From NCBI GenBank assembly GCA_020630045.1, contig JAHDCE010000343.1, positions 1-5,289 of the forward strand: a stretch of DNA of 5,289 bases, given 5' to 3'. Below the pieces are notes generated by a model, which was not told the origin of the DNA, searched no databases, and saw only the letters and a program-made list of their open reading frames with translations. Position numbers and translations under genes: made by a program. This DNA is from Saprospiraceae bacterium (GTDB lineage Bacteria; Bacteroidota; Bacteroidia; Chitinophagales; Saprospiraceae). Shown piece after piece: positions 1 through 5,234 of this stretch. Positions within the stretch are counted from its first letter, which is position 1; each line of letters starts with the position of its first letter.

Positions 1-26
1 GTCACCCATAAAAATGTTTTAAAAAA

Positions 27-42
27 TTTGTTTTAAAACAAA
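27..42. repeat. 16-bp perfect palindrome overlapping the promoter (candidate operator)
   Basis: TTTGTTTTAAAACAAA is a perfect palindrome covering the -33 element and the start of the spacer. Half-sites of the form TGTTTT/AAAACA recur nearby: TGTTTT at 15-20, TGTTTT at 89-94 opposite AAAACA at 105-110, and AAACA at 76-80 opposite TGTTT at 85-89. The position suits a repressor operator. However, the stretch is A/T-rich with runs of A and T, so some symmetry is expected by chance. No regulator is identified. Confidence 0.4.
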
Positions 43-58
43 ATGTTTCTTATCTTTG
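27..58 (+). promoter_or_regulatory. Bacteroidota-type promoter of the glucosaminidase gene
   Basis: TTTG at 27-30 and TATCTTTG at 51-58 are separated by 20 nt. This matches the known Bacteroidota primary sigma consensus (TTTG, 19-21 nt, TAnnTTTG) at every defined base. Transcription would begin near 63-66, leaving a leader of about 70 nt before the ATG at 133. The assignment rests on consensus matching alone. Confidence 0.7.
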
Positions 59-132
59 TAAGGACGGAGATAGGGAAACAATTTTGTTTGTTTTCATTGT
101 TTGTAAAACATAAATATATCATTTTAAGATAA

Positions 133-993
133 ATGAAACATCAAAAAGTTCATGATCAAGCCAAGAAATCTTTTCCTGTTATTGTACGGGGAGTCGATGA
201 AGGCTATAAATATACCAAACGATTCAATCCTGAATGGGCGGAACATGTCCGCGATTTCATGTTCGCGATTTTAAAACCCTTGATGGCCCTTCGGGCCTTG
301 TTGTATCGCAAATTGCTTTGGCCGATTACTAATATTGAAAGGAGCCGCCTTCCTGTTTTCCGACTTTGCGTAATTGTTGTAGGATTTTATATTATTCTCA
401 ATAAAAACGTGAATGTCAATTTTTCCATCAATCACCCTTTTGCTTCGACACAAGAAACAAATGAAGGATTTGAAGAAGAAGCGGAAGATGCGGAGCCACA
501 AGTCAAAAAAGTAAAATCTGATTACGCACCGGTTTCTTCTGGCGAATTAACTGAGAAAATGGCTCAAGATTATATTGACAAATATGCTGATTTGGCAAAA
601 GCCGAAATGAAAAAATATGGTATTCCGGCTAGTATTACTTTGGCTCAGGCCCTAGTGGAAAGTCGAGCGGGAACCAGCCGTTTGGCAAGGGAGAATAGTA
701 ATCATTTTGGTATTAAATGTTTTAGTAAATCTTGTAAAAAAGGACATTGTACAAATCACTTTGATGATCATCACAAAGACTTTTTTCGGAAATATGATTC
801 TGTTTGGAAATCATATCGAGATCATTCAATCTTTTTGAAACGTAAACGATACGCCCACTTGACTGATTATGGAAAAGATTACAAGAAATGGGCGAAAGGT
901 CTTAGGGAAGCGGGCTATGCCACCGATCGTAGGTATCATAAAAAACTAATCGGAATTATTAATAAATACGATTTGAGCAAATACGACAAATAG
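133..993 (+). CDS. Membrane-anchored glucosaminidase-domain protein (peptidoglycan hydrolase)
   Basis: The 286-residue product has three parts. Residues 1-72 are basic and probably cytoplasmic. One membrane helix lies at about 74-90 (PVFRLCVIVVGFYIILN). An acidic linker (EEEAEDAE, 114-121) leads to a glucosaminidase domain (FlgJ/LytG-like, Pfam PF01832 type) at about 138-286. Family hallmarks are visible: ALVESRAGTSRLA with the probable catalytic Glu176, NHFGIKC at 190-196, FRKYDSVWKSYRDH, and GYATD at 261-265. Cys196, Cys201 and Cys206 cluster in the insert after HFGIK. Positive charges before the helix and acidic residues after it place the enzyme domain outside the inner membrane, where it would cleave glycan strands of peptidoglycan. 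The ATG at 133 follows an A-rich leader with no Shine-Dalgarno, as is usual in this phylum. The gene appears monocistronic, with its own promoter and a downstream hairpin. I am confident of the family, less so of the exact cleavage specificity or cellular role (growth, separation or remodelling). Confidence 0.9.
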   Translation: MKHQKVHDQAKKSFPVIVRGVDEGYKYTKRFNPEWAEHVRDFMFAILKPLMALRALLYRKLLWPITNIERSRLPVFRLCVIVVGFYIILNKNVNVNFSINHPFASTQETNEGFEEEAEDAEPQVKKVKSDYAPVSSGELTEKMAQDYIDKYADLAKAEMKKYGIPASITLAQALVESRAGTSRLARENSNHFGIKCFSKSCKKGHCTNHFDDHHKDFFRKYDSVWKSYRDHSIFLKRKRYAHLTDYGKDYKKWAKGLREAGYATDRRYHKKLIGIINKYDLSKYDK

Positions 994-1074
994 CCATACA
1001 ACTGGCAAAAATACAATTTTGCTGCTAGGAGATTATTCTAAAATCTATATCACAATAAGGTGAATTCGTAAATG

Positions 1075-1110
1075 ACAGCTTCCCTGTTCCAAGGGGGACA
1101 GGGAAGCTGT
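1075..1110 (+). terminator. Strong hairpin after the glucosaminidase gene, lacking a T-tract
   Basis: ACAGCTTCCCTGT (1075-1087) pairs perfectly with ACAGGGAAGCTGT (1098-1110). Pairing can continue inward through one G-T wobble and two C-G pairs, giving a 16-bp stem with an AAGG loop. It lies 81 nt past the stop codon. No run of T follows (TGCAACTATATTC), so it may be a factor-assisted terminator, an mRNA 3'-end stabiliser or a mobile palindrome rather than a classic intrinsic terminator. Confidence 0.5.
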
Positions 1111-1161
1111 TGCAACTATATTCTCTTCATCTAATTATTTATTGCTGTTTTAATGTGTGTT

Positions 1162-1185
1162 CCTCCCCGCCTGTCGGCGGGGAGG
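1162..1185. repeat. GC-rich palindrome, possible dispersed intergenic repeat
   Basis: CCTCCCCGCC (1162-1171) and GGCGGGGAGG (1176-1185) form a perfect 10-bp stem with a TGTC loop. It stands in otherwise AT-rich DNA, about 70 bp upstream of the lipoprotein gene. The segment that follows (to about 1216) has further short G/C-run complementarity: GGGT 1184-1187 with ACCC 1192-1195, and GCCC 1199-1202 with GGGC 1213-1216. This composition is typical of REP-like dispersed repeats, but there is no second copy in the window. Together with 994-1255 it makes a 262-bp stretch without a supported gene or clear promoter. Confidence 0.5.
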
Positions 1186-1255
1186 GTGCTAACCCAATGC
1201 CCAAGGGATAGCGGGCAAAAAAGAATTGAAAAATTACTTGATAAAATATACTAAT

Positions 1256-1537
1256 ATGAGAAATTTGATTGTTTACTTCATGATGTCCCTTTCTGTGGGA
1301 GGCTTGGTAGGGTGTCAAACAAACACCTCTTTTAATTCTGTGGAAGTTATTGGTGATGTAGGAGACCAAATAAAGGAAGCTAGGGTCAAATCCGGCATAT
1401 CCAAACAAGAGCTCGCTACGGATTTAGGACTATCCTTGGCAAATATTGAAATCATTGAGTCTGGAAAGGCTGTGCCGACACGAGACGTGATTTTTAAAAT
1501 TCAAGATCGACTGCACTGCGAAATTATCTTAGACTAA
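1256..1537 (+). CDS. Predicted lipoprotein with XRE-family helix-turn-helix domain
   Basis: The 93-residue product starts with a short lipoprotein signal peptide: Arg2, a hydrophobic core, and the lipobox LVGC with lipidated Cys20. After a short linker (21-34) comes a complete XRE/Cro-type HTH domain at 35-92: helix 1 VGDQIKEAR, helix 2 KQELATDLG, helix 3 LANIEIIESGK, then VPTRDVIFKI and EIILD. XRE domains normally bind DNA in the cytoplasm, so an exported, lipid-anchored one is odd. The frame is open upstream to a TTG at 1226. I chose the ATG at 1256 because it gives a compact signal peptide. The downstream gene at 1659 encodes a paralogue: about 29 of 67 aligned residues match by eye. No clear TAnnTTTG promoter was found upstream, and a hairpin starts at the stop codon. 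DNA or ligand target and function are unknown. I am confident that it is a real gene and an HTH fold, and moderately confident of export. Confidence 0.8.
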   Translation: MRNLIVYFMMSLSVGGLVGCQTNTSFNSVEVIGDVGDQIKEARVKSGISKQELATDLGLSLANIEIIESGKAVPTRDVIFKIQDRLHCEIILD

Positions 1538-1570
1538 AAGAAGTTTTGCTTTCGTGAAAACTTCTTTTAG
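1534..1570 (+). terminator. Intrinsic terminator after the HTH lipoprotein gene
   Basis: CTAAAAGAAGTTTT (1534-1547) pairs perfectly with AAAACTTCTTTTAG (1557-1570) as a 14-bp stem with a 9-nt loop. The left arm contains the TAA stop (1535-1537). The A-rich left arm and T-rich right arm suit an intrinsic terminator, possibly working both ways. It separates the two HTH genes into different transcripts. It also argues against a GTG start at 1554 for the next gene, which would lie in the loop. Confidence 0.7.
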
Positions 1571-1606
1571 GTTGATAATGAGCATTTTCGGCATGATTTT
1601 TGATTA

Positions 1607-1637
1607 TTTTCATATATCGGATAATTCCGTATATTTG
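1607..1637 (+). promoter_or_regulatory. Promoter of the second exported HTH gene
   Basis: TATATTTG at 1630-1637 fits the Bacteroidota -7 consensus TAnnTTTG exactly. TTTT at 1607-1610, 19 nt upstream, is a one-mismatch -33 element. Transcription would begin near 1643, leaving a leader of only about 15 nt before the ATG at 1659. This excludes the upstream GTG at 1554 as start. Confidence 0.6.
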
Positions 1638-1658
1638 AAACGTGAAAAACAAATTATC

Positions 1659-2051
1659 ATGAAAAAACATATATTCATCATCGCATTTCTTCTTGGTGGT
1701 TTCGCTCTTTCAGCACAAGTATCTGGTGATAAGCTGAAAACAGGTGAGACAATGTACTCATATGAAGATGCTGTTAAAGCTCTAATCGAACATCGTGCTG
1801 ATGAATTCGATTCTAAGGGCAACGAAAAAGAAATCAAAGTTTTCCCAACTGTTGGGCAACAAATATCTAGCATTCGCCAAGAAAAGAACCTTTCTATCCT
1901 TGGTTTAAGCTATGCGACAGGATTGAGTGAAGAAGTTATTCGTAAAATTGAAGCGGATAAAGTTGTTCCCACTCGAGATATTATCGCAAAAATAGAATCT
2001 TACTTAAGAGCCGAAATCATCTTGGATGGAATCGTTTCCGCAGGTAAATAA
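1659..2051 (+). CDS. Predicted secreted protein with XRE-family helix-turn-helix domain
   Basis: The 130-residue product begins with a textbook signal peptidase I signal (Lys2-Lys3, hydrophobic core, ALSA|Q with cleavage after residue 19). A polar, partly helical segment follows (20-63, including SYEDAVKALIEHRADEFD), then an XRE-type HTH domain at about 65-123: VGQQISSIRQEK, LSYATGLSEEVIRKIEADK, VPTRDIIAKI, EIILD. The tail is GIVSAGK. It is a paralogue of the lipoprotein at 1256, with the same VPTRDxIxKI and EIILD blocks, but uses a different export signal and a longer linker. The ATG at 1659 is chosen because the frame extends upstream to a GTG at 1554 that lies in a terminator loop ahead of the promoter. 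An in-frame ATG at 1752 could give a 99-residue form without the signal, but that is less likely. A strong terminator follows. No function is assigned. The sequence predicts a soluble periplasmic or secreted HTH protein. Confidence 0.8.
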   Translation: MKKHIFIIAFLLGGFALSAQVSGDKLKTGETMYSYEDAVKALIEHRADEFDSKGNEKEIKVFPTVGQQISSIRQEKNLSILGLSYATGLSEEVIRKIEADKVVPTRDIIAKIESYLRAEIILDGIVSAGK

Positions 2052-2124
2052 ATTGATTGCTGAAAATAACGACTAGGAACTTTTTAAAATAAGAGTCCGG
2101 TATTATCAGTTTTTCAAACTTTTA

Positions 2125-2166
2125 AAACGCCGCCGACATATCATGTCGGCGGCGTTTCTCATTTTT
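2125..2166 (+). terminator. Strong intrinsic terminator after the secreted HTH gene
   Basis: AAACGCCGCCGACAT (2125-2139) pairs perfectly with ATGTCGGCGGCGTTT (2143-2157), a 15-bp GC-rich stem with a 3-nt loop. TTT, then CTCATTTTT, follows. It insulates the HTH genes from the redoxin/Omp85 operon. Confidence 0.85.
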
Positions 2167-2167
2167 G
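2160..2167 (+). promoter_or_regulatory. Possible -7 element for the redoxin/Omp85 operon
   Basis: CATTTTTG differs from TAnnTTTG only at the first base and lies directly behind the terminator, 22 nt ahead of the ATG at 2189. No TTTG is found at -33, where the terminator stem sits, so the call is weak. If correct, it excludes the TTG at 2165 as a start codon. Confidence 0.3.
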
Positions 2168-2188
2168 CAGAAAATCTTTGTTGAAAAT

Positions 2189-3034
2189 ATGTCCGGCCTA
2201 AAATCATTTTTCGTAATTATCTATCCGACCATAGCGGTATTGTCAGTCATCTGTGCAGGTATTCGAATATATTCTGGTGAGTTTGTTTATTCGTGGATAG
2301 CGGTATTGGCGATATCCTTGTTATGTATCATCTATTTTGCAGGAATCTTTATCGTAAAATTCCCTAGGACAACCAAGCACATGAAATGGGCTTGGTTGCC
2401 AATGATGACTGGCTTCTTGATTTTGTGGGAAGGATGGAAGTTTGGATTTCAGTGGGATGCAATAGCCCTATTTTTAATAGGAGTAATAGGATGGTTTTTG
2501 TATGTAAATTGGGTGACGGATTTTAGTGGAAGAGACAAAGAAACCCTAAGTGTAGGCAAACCATTTCCGGATATACAATTTCAAAATTTAGAAGGCAATA
2601 CGATTCCTACTCGTTCCTTTGTGGGTGCTCCTGCCATTTTTTTGTTTTATAGAGGTAACTGGTGCCCATTTTGCGTTGCCCAAATCAAAGAATTGGCCAA
2701 GGAGTACCGGCAAATTAAAGCCAAGGGAGCCGAACTGGTTTTTATAAGTCCACAATCGCCAAAACATACTGCATCTCTAGCCAAAAAGTTTGATATTCCA
2801 GCTCGATTTTTGTTAGATGAAGATTTGAAGGGGGCAAGACAATTGGGACTGTTTGACAAGGGAGGAACACCAGCAGGTTTCCAAGCATTAGGATATACGA
2901 CGGATAATGTATTGCCCACCGTTATCGTAACGGACAAAGATGGTATCATCAGGTATGCGGATTTGACAGATAGTTATAGATTACGGCCGGAACCCAAATC
3001 TTATCTAAAAATTTTAGACGGGTTTTCGCGTTGA
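2189..3034 (+). CDS. Membrane-anchored peroxiredoxin-like (redoxin domain) protein
   Basis: The 281-residue product has four predicted membrane helices at about 6-25, 33-56, 67-87 and 90-109. A thioredoxin-fold AhpC/TSA-type domain follows at about 120-281. The active-site block is FYRGNWCPFC, with Cys159 and Cys162 forming a CxxC as in the peroxiredoxin-like 2 group, not the TxxC arrangement of classical peroxiredoxins. LVFISPQSP, FLLDED and LPTVIVTDKDG (probable cis-Pro243) fit the fold. The basic loop between helices 2 and 3 (KFPRTTKHMK) and the even number of helices suggest that the redox domain faces the cytoplasm. It probably reduces peroxides or disulfides, but the substrate is unknown. 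I chose ATG 2189 over the TTG at 2165 because the latter overlaps the terminator tail and a possible -7 box. The Omp85-family gene follows after 36 nt with no terminator between them, so the two are likely cotranscribed. I am sure of the fold, less so of peroxidase activity. Confidence 0.85.
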   Translation: MSGLKSFFVIIYPTIAVLSVICAGIRIYSGEFVYSWIAVLAISLLCIIYFAGIFIVKFPRTTKHMKWAWLPMMTGFLILWEGWKFGFQWDAIALFLIGVIGWFLYVNWVTDFSGRDKETLSVGKPFPDIQFQNLEGNTIPTRSFVGAPAIFLFYRGNWCPFCVAQIKELAKEYRQIKAKGAELVFISPQSPKHTASLAKKFDIPARFLLDEDLKGARQLGLFDKGGTPAGFQALGYTTDNVLPTVIVTDKDGIIRYADLTDSYRLRPEPKSYLKILDGFSR

Positions 3035-3070
3035 GTTTAAAAAGGGCATCTGATAAACAAGTTCGATGAA

Positions 3071-4882
3071 TTGAAGCTACTAGTCACAACCATATTAATA
3101 ATTCTGACGTCCTGTCCTTTTTTGATTGCACAAGAGGATCCTACCTTGACATTAGAAATCCGAATCAAGCAAGGAAGTGCCGAACAATGGGAAAGGGTAG
3201 CTGTGGACTTTCGAAAAGAATTCCCCAATGAACAATTGATAATAAAGGAACTCTCAAAAATCAGGATAGAGCTAGTCGGAAAATCCTATTTAGGTGCATC
3301 TTTCGATGAAATCATCCCCAAAGGAAAAAAAAGAATTGCAGTTTTAGACCTTGGGCCTTCCTACAAATGGGCGAAACTCAAGAATGGAAATGTAGATCAA
3401 AACTTTCTTGAAAAAATAGGATTTCGAGAAAAGCTGTTTGAAAATCGCCCCATCCATTATTCTGAATTACAAGAAATTCAAAAAAAGCTACTAGAGCATG
3501 CCGAAAACAATGGCTACCCATTTGCCATAGTAGGTCTGGATAGCTTAAACATCAAAAAAGACGGCAGTATCTCCGCCCGGTTGATGATGGATAAAAAACA
3601 ATACATCACCTTCAAAGACATTGAAATCTTCGGAGAAGATGTAAAGATATCACCGAGCTACCTTATGAGATATTTAGGCATCAAACCCGGCGAACCGTAT
3701 AGCAATAAAACCGTCTTGGAAATTCCAAAACGGATAAGGGAGTTGGCTTTTTTAAGAGAGGTGAAAACACCATTGGTCTCGTTTCGAGGCAAAGCGGCCA
3801 TCGTCAATTTATTCCTTAGAAAAAAGAACGCAAGTAAATTCGATTTCTTAGTGGGGGTTCTTCCTAGAGATGCTCAGACCGGCAGTCGATTGTTGATTAC
3901 GGTAGACGGAATGTTTTCTACCCAAAACTTACTAGGAGCCGGAGAACGGCTACATGTCGAATTTCGACAATTGCAACCCGGAACACAACGATTGGATTTG
4001 AATTTCGGCTATCCGTATCTTCTAGGGCTTCCATTCGGAGTCGAAGGTGATTTTGAATTGTACAAAAGAGATTCTTCATACCTCGATTTAGAATATGATG
4101 CAGGCATATCATACAGCTTTTCCGCAAGGAATAGTATCACGGCATTTTGGCATGGAAAGTTGACCAACCTGATTTCAGTAAATGAAACCCAAATTGTAAA
4201 TCTCAAAAAATTACCAACGACACTGGATACCAGATTCACTGATTTTGGATTGAAATACAATTATGAAAACCTAGATTATAGATTCAATCCGAGAAAAGGA
4301 TGGAGGCTGGAAACAAGGGCGTCCGCAGGCTTCAAAAAAATAATCGTCAACAACCAAATCGAAGAATTAGAAGACCCCGCAGATCCCACATTCAATTTTA
4401 AAACCTTATACGATTCCTTGGATTTAAGGACTTTTCAATATCAAATCGAAAATAAAATAGGAGTCTATATCCCCGTTTTTCCCAAGGACAGAGGAGTTGT
4501 TCATATCGCTAATCGTACAGGCTCCATTGTATCACAAGGTCCCGTATATGTGAATGAGCAATATCGAATTGGGGGAAACAAATTCTTTAGGGGATTTGAC
4601 GAAGAATCCATTCTCAATTCTACACATTCCATCTTCACCTTTGAATATCGATTTTTATTAGGAACCAATTCATTTATCTATTTATTCGGCGACACCGGTT
4701 TTATTCAAAGCAAAGCGCCGGAACAAACAACAAATGACTGGCCCATCGGATTTGGAGCGGGCATGACCTTTGAAACCAAAATCGGATTATTCGGAATTTC
4801 ATATGCATATGGAAGACAAAACGGAAATCCGATTGATTTCAGGGCTGCCAAAATCCACTTCGGGTATGTCAATTATTTTTAA
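3071..4882 (+). CDS. Omp85-family outer-membrane protein (BamA/TamA-like)
   Basis: The 603-residue product has a signal peptide (residues 1-21, ending FLIAQ), an N-terminal periplasmic part, and a C-terminal 16-strand-type beta-barrel domain (bacterial surface antigen, PF01103 type). POTRA-like units can be seen at about 85-177 (ELQEIQKKLLEHAENNGYPFA) and 178-255 (FKDIEIFG, GIKPGEPYS, IRELAFLREV). Residues 25-82 may be a degenerate third. Barrel hallmarks are NPRKGWRLE (406-414), FRGF (506-509, the conserved RGF of loop 6), alternating strands to the end, and a C-terminal aromatic signal ending in Phe603. The protein should insert or translocate proteins, or possibly lipids, at the outer membrane. 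At 603 residues with two or three POTRA units it is nearer TamA or a minor Omp85 than full-length BamA. No in-frame ATG exists near the start. The TTG at 3071 gives a good signal peptide, while an ATG at 3066 is one frame off. LTSC (12-15) resembles a lipobox, but the hydrophobic stretch continues past it. Confidence 0.88.
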   Translation: MKLLVTTILIILTSCPFLIAQEDPTLTLEIRIKQGSAEQWERVAVDFRKEFPNEQLIIKELSKIRIELVGKSYLGASFDEIIPKGKKRIAVLDLGPSYKWAKLKNGNVDQNFLEKIGFREKLFENRPIHYSELQEIQKKLLEHAENNGYPFAIVGLDSLNIKKDGSISARLMMDKKQYITFKDIEIFGEDVKISPSYLMRYLGIKPGEPYSNKTVLEIPKRIRELAFLREVKTPLVSFRGKAAIVNLFLRKKNASKFDFLVGVLPRDAQTGSRLLITVDGMFSTQNLLGAGERLHVEFRQLQPGTQRLDLNFGYPYLLGLPFGVEGDFELYKRDSSYLDLEYDAGISYSFSARNSITAFWHGKLTNLISVNETQIVNLKKLPTTLDTRFTDFGLKYNYENLDYRFNPRKGWRLETRASAGFKKIIVNNQIEELEDPADPTFNFKTLYDSLDLRTFQYQIENKIGVYIPVFPKDRGVVHIANRTGSIVSQGPVYVNEQYRIGGNKFFRGFDEESILNSTHSIFTFEYRFLLGTNSFIYLFGDTGFIQSKAPEQTTNDWPIGFGAGMTFETKIGLFGISYAYGRQNGNPIDFRAAKIHFGYVNYF

Positions 4883-4923
4883 AAAAAGAACCGTTTCCAT
4901 TCCGGAAACGGCCCTGTTTTTTT
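4881..4923 (+). terminator. Bidirectional intrinsic terminator after the Omp85 gene
   Basis: CCGTTTCC (4891-4898) and GGAAACGG (4904-4911) form an 8-bp stem with a 5-nt loop. Seven T follow at 4917-4923, and seven A precede at 4881-4887, overlapping the stop codon. The A-run gives a T-run on the other strand, so it could also stop transcription arriving from the right. Confidence 0.8.
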
Positions 4924-5114
4924 GACCTTCTATAAAACAATCCAGCATCCCAAAATCTTTCTTAGTTTGTTTTGAAAAAGAAAGGCACGAACTTTCCCGA
5001 GGAATACTAAGAGTCATCCGAGACGCACAATGGCGTTTGACCGTTGAAGAGGCAATGTTCGAGCCTTCACTAACAGAAGGCCTTTCATGCACGACAAAAG
5101 ACGTAGAAGGTCAA
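4922..5114. other. Region bounded by an 11-bp inverted repeat: possible structured RNA or miniature mobile element
   Basis: TTGACCTTCTA (4922-4932) is perfectly complementary to TAGAAGGTCAA (5104-5114). Pairing can continue outward by one T-G wobble and three T-A pairs (4918-4921 with 5115-5118). The enclosed 171 nt contain smaller hairpins: CTTTCTT 4957-4963 with AAGAAAG 4978-4984, ACGC 5023-5026 with GCGT 5033-5036, and GCCTTC 5063-5068 with GAAGGC 5076-5081. A closing stem around about 190 nt recalls the overall layout of 6S-type RNAs, but I recognise no family motif and no clear promoter. A + strand frame is open from 4926 to a TAA at 5139-5141 (about 71 codons) but has no start codon near its beginning and resembles nothing I know. 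A small non-autonomous element with terminal inverted repeats is an alternative. Confidence 0.3.
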
Positions 5115-5183
5115 GAAACGTGGTGTAAGAATTCGTCATAATGCCAGGTTTTAAAAATTAAATTAAAATTATACTATTTTTAT

Positions 5184-5234
5184 CGTTCCCCTAATTCTAT
5201 GCAATTCTAGAAAAGATATAGAATTTTGGGAATG
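5184..5234. repeat. Imperfect hairpin in AT-rich intergenic DNA
   Basis: TTCCCCTAATTCTAT (5186-5200) pairs with ATAGAATTTTGGGAA (5218-5232) at 13 of 15 positions, and C5184-G5234 adds an outer pair. The loop is 17 nt. It follows an A/T-only-like stretch (about 5150-5183). Purpose unknown: it could be an operator, a leader structure of a gene beyond the window, or the edge of a repeat. Confidence 0.45.

Noticed and set aside
1072..1134. Twenty-codon open frame beginning at ATG 1072
   Set aside because: It is formed almost wholly by the palindromic hairpin at 1075-1110. It has no protein-like features and no promoter.
1226..1252. TTGAAA and TATACT as a sigma-70 type promoter
   Set aside because: The spacer is only 15 nt, the start site would fall at or past the ATG, and this phylum does not use that consensus.
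1226..1255. TTG at 1226 as start of the HTH lipoprotein, adding ten residues
   Set aside because: It would place a polar, basic ten-residue extension ahead of a compact lipoprotein signal. The ATG at 1256 gives a standard one.
1554..1658. GTG at 1554 as start of the secreted HTH gene
   Set aside because: It lies in the loop of a 14-bp terminator and ahead of a perfect TAnnTTTG element at 1630-1637. The ATG at 1659 gives a normal signal peptide.
3104..3115. LTSC at residues 12-15 of the Omp85 protein as a lipobox
   Set aside because: A hydrophobic stretch continues after the Cys to a better SPI site (LIAQ), and Omp85 barrels are not normally N-terminal lipoproteins.
5046..5068. GTTCGAGCC at 5057-5065 as a tRNA T-arm
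   Set aside because: The loop is 9 nt instead of 7, and no acceptor, D or anticodon arms can be placed around it.
4799..5092. Open frame on the minus strand across the end of the Omp85 gene
   Set aside because: It runs through the terminator and antisense to the conserved end of the barrel, with no recognisable domain or minus-strand promoter. The other minus-strand open frames within genes are likewise shadows.
4926..5141. Open + strand frame of about 71 codons after the Omp85 terminator
   Set aside because: No start codon near its beginning, no family resemblance, and it lies inside the inverted-repeat region. A gene remnant cannot be excluded but is not supported.
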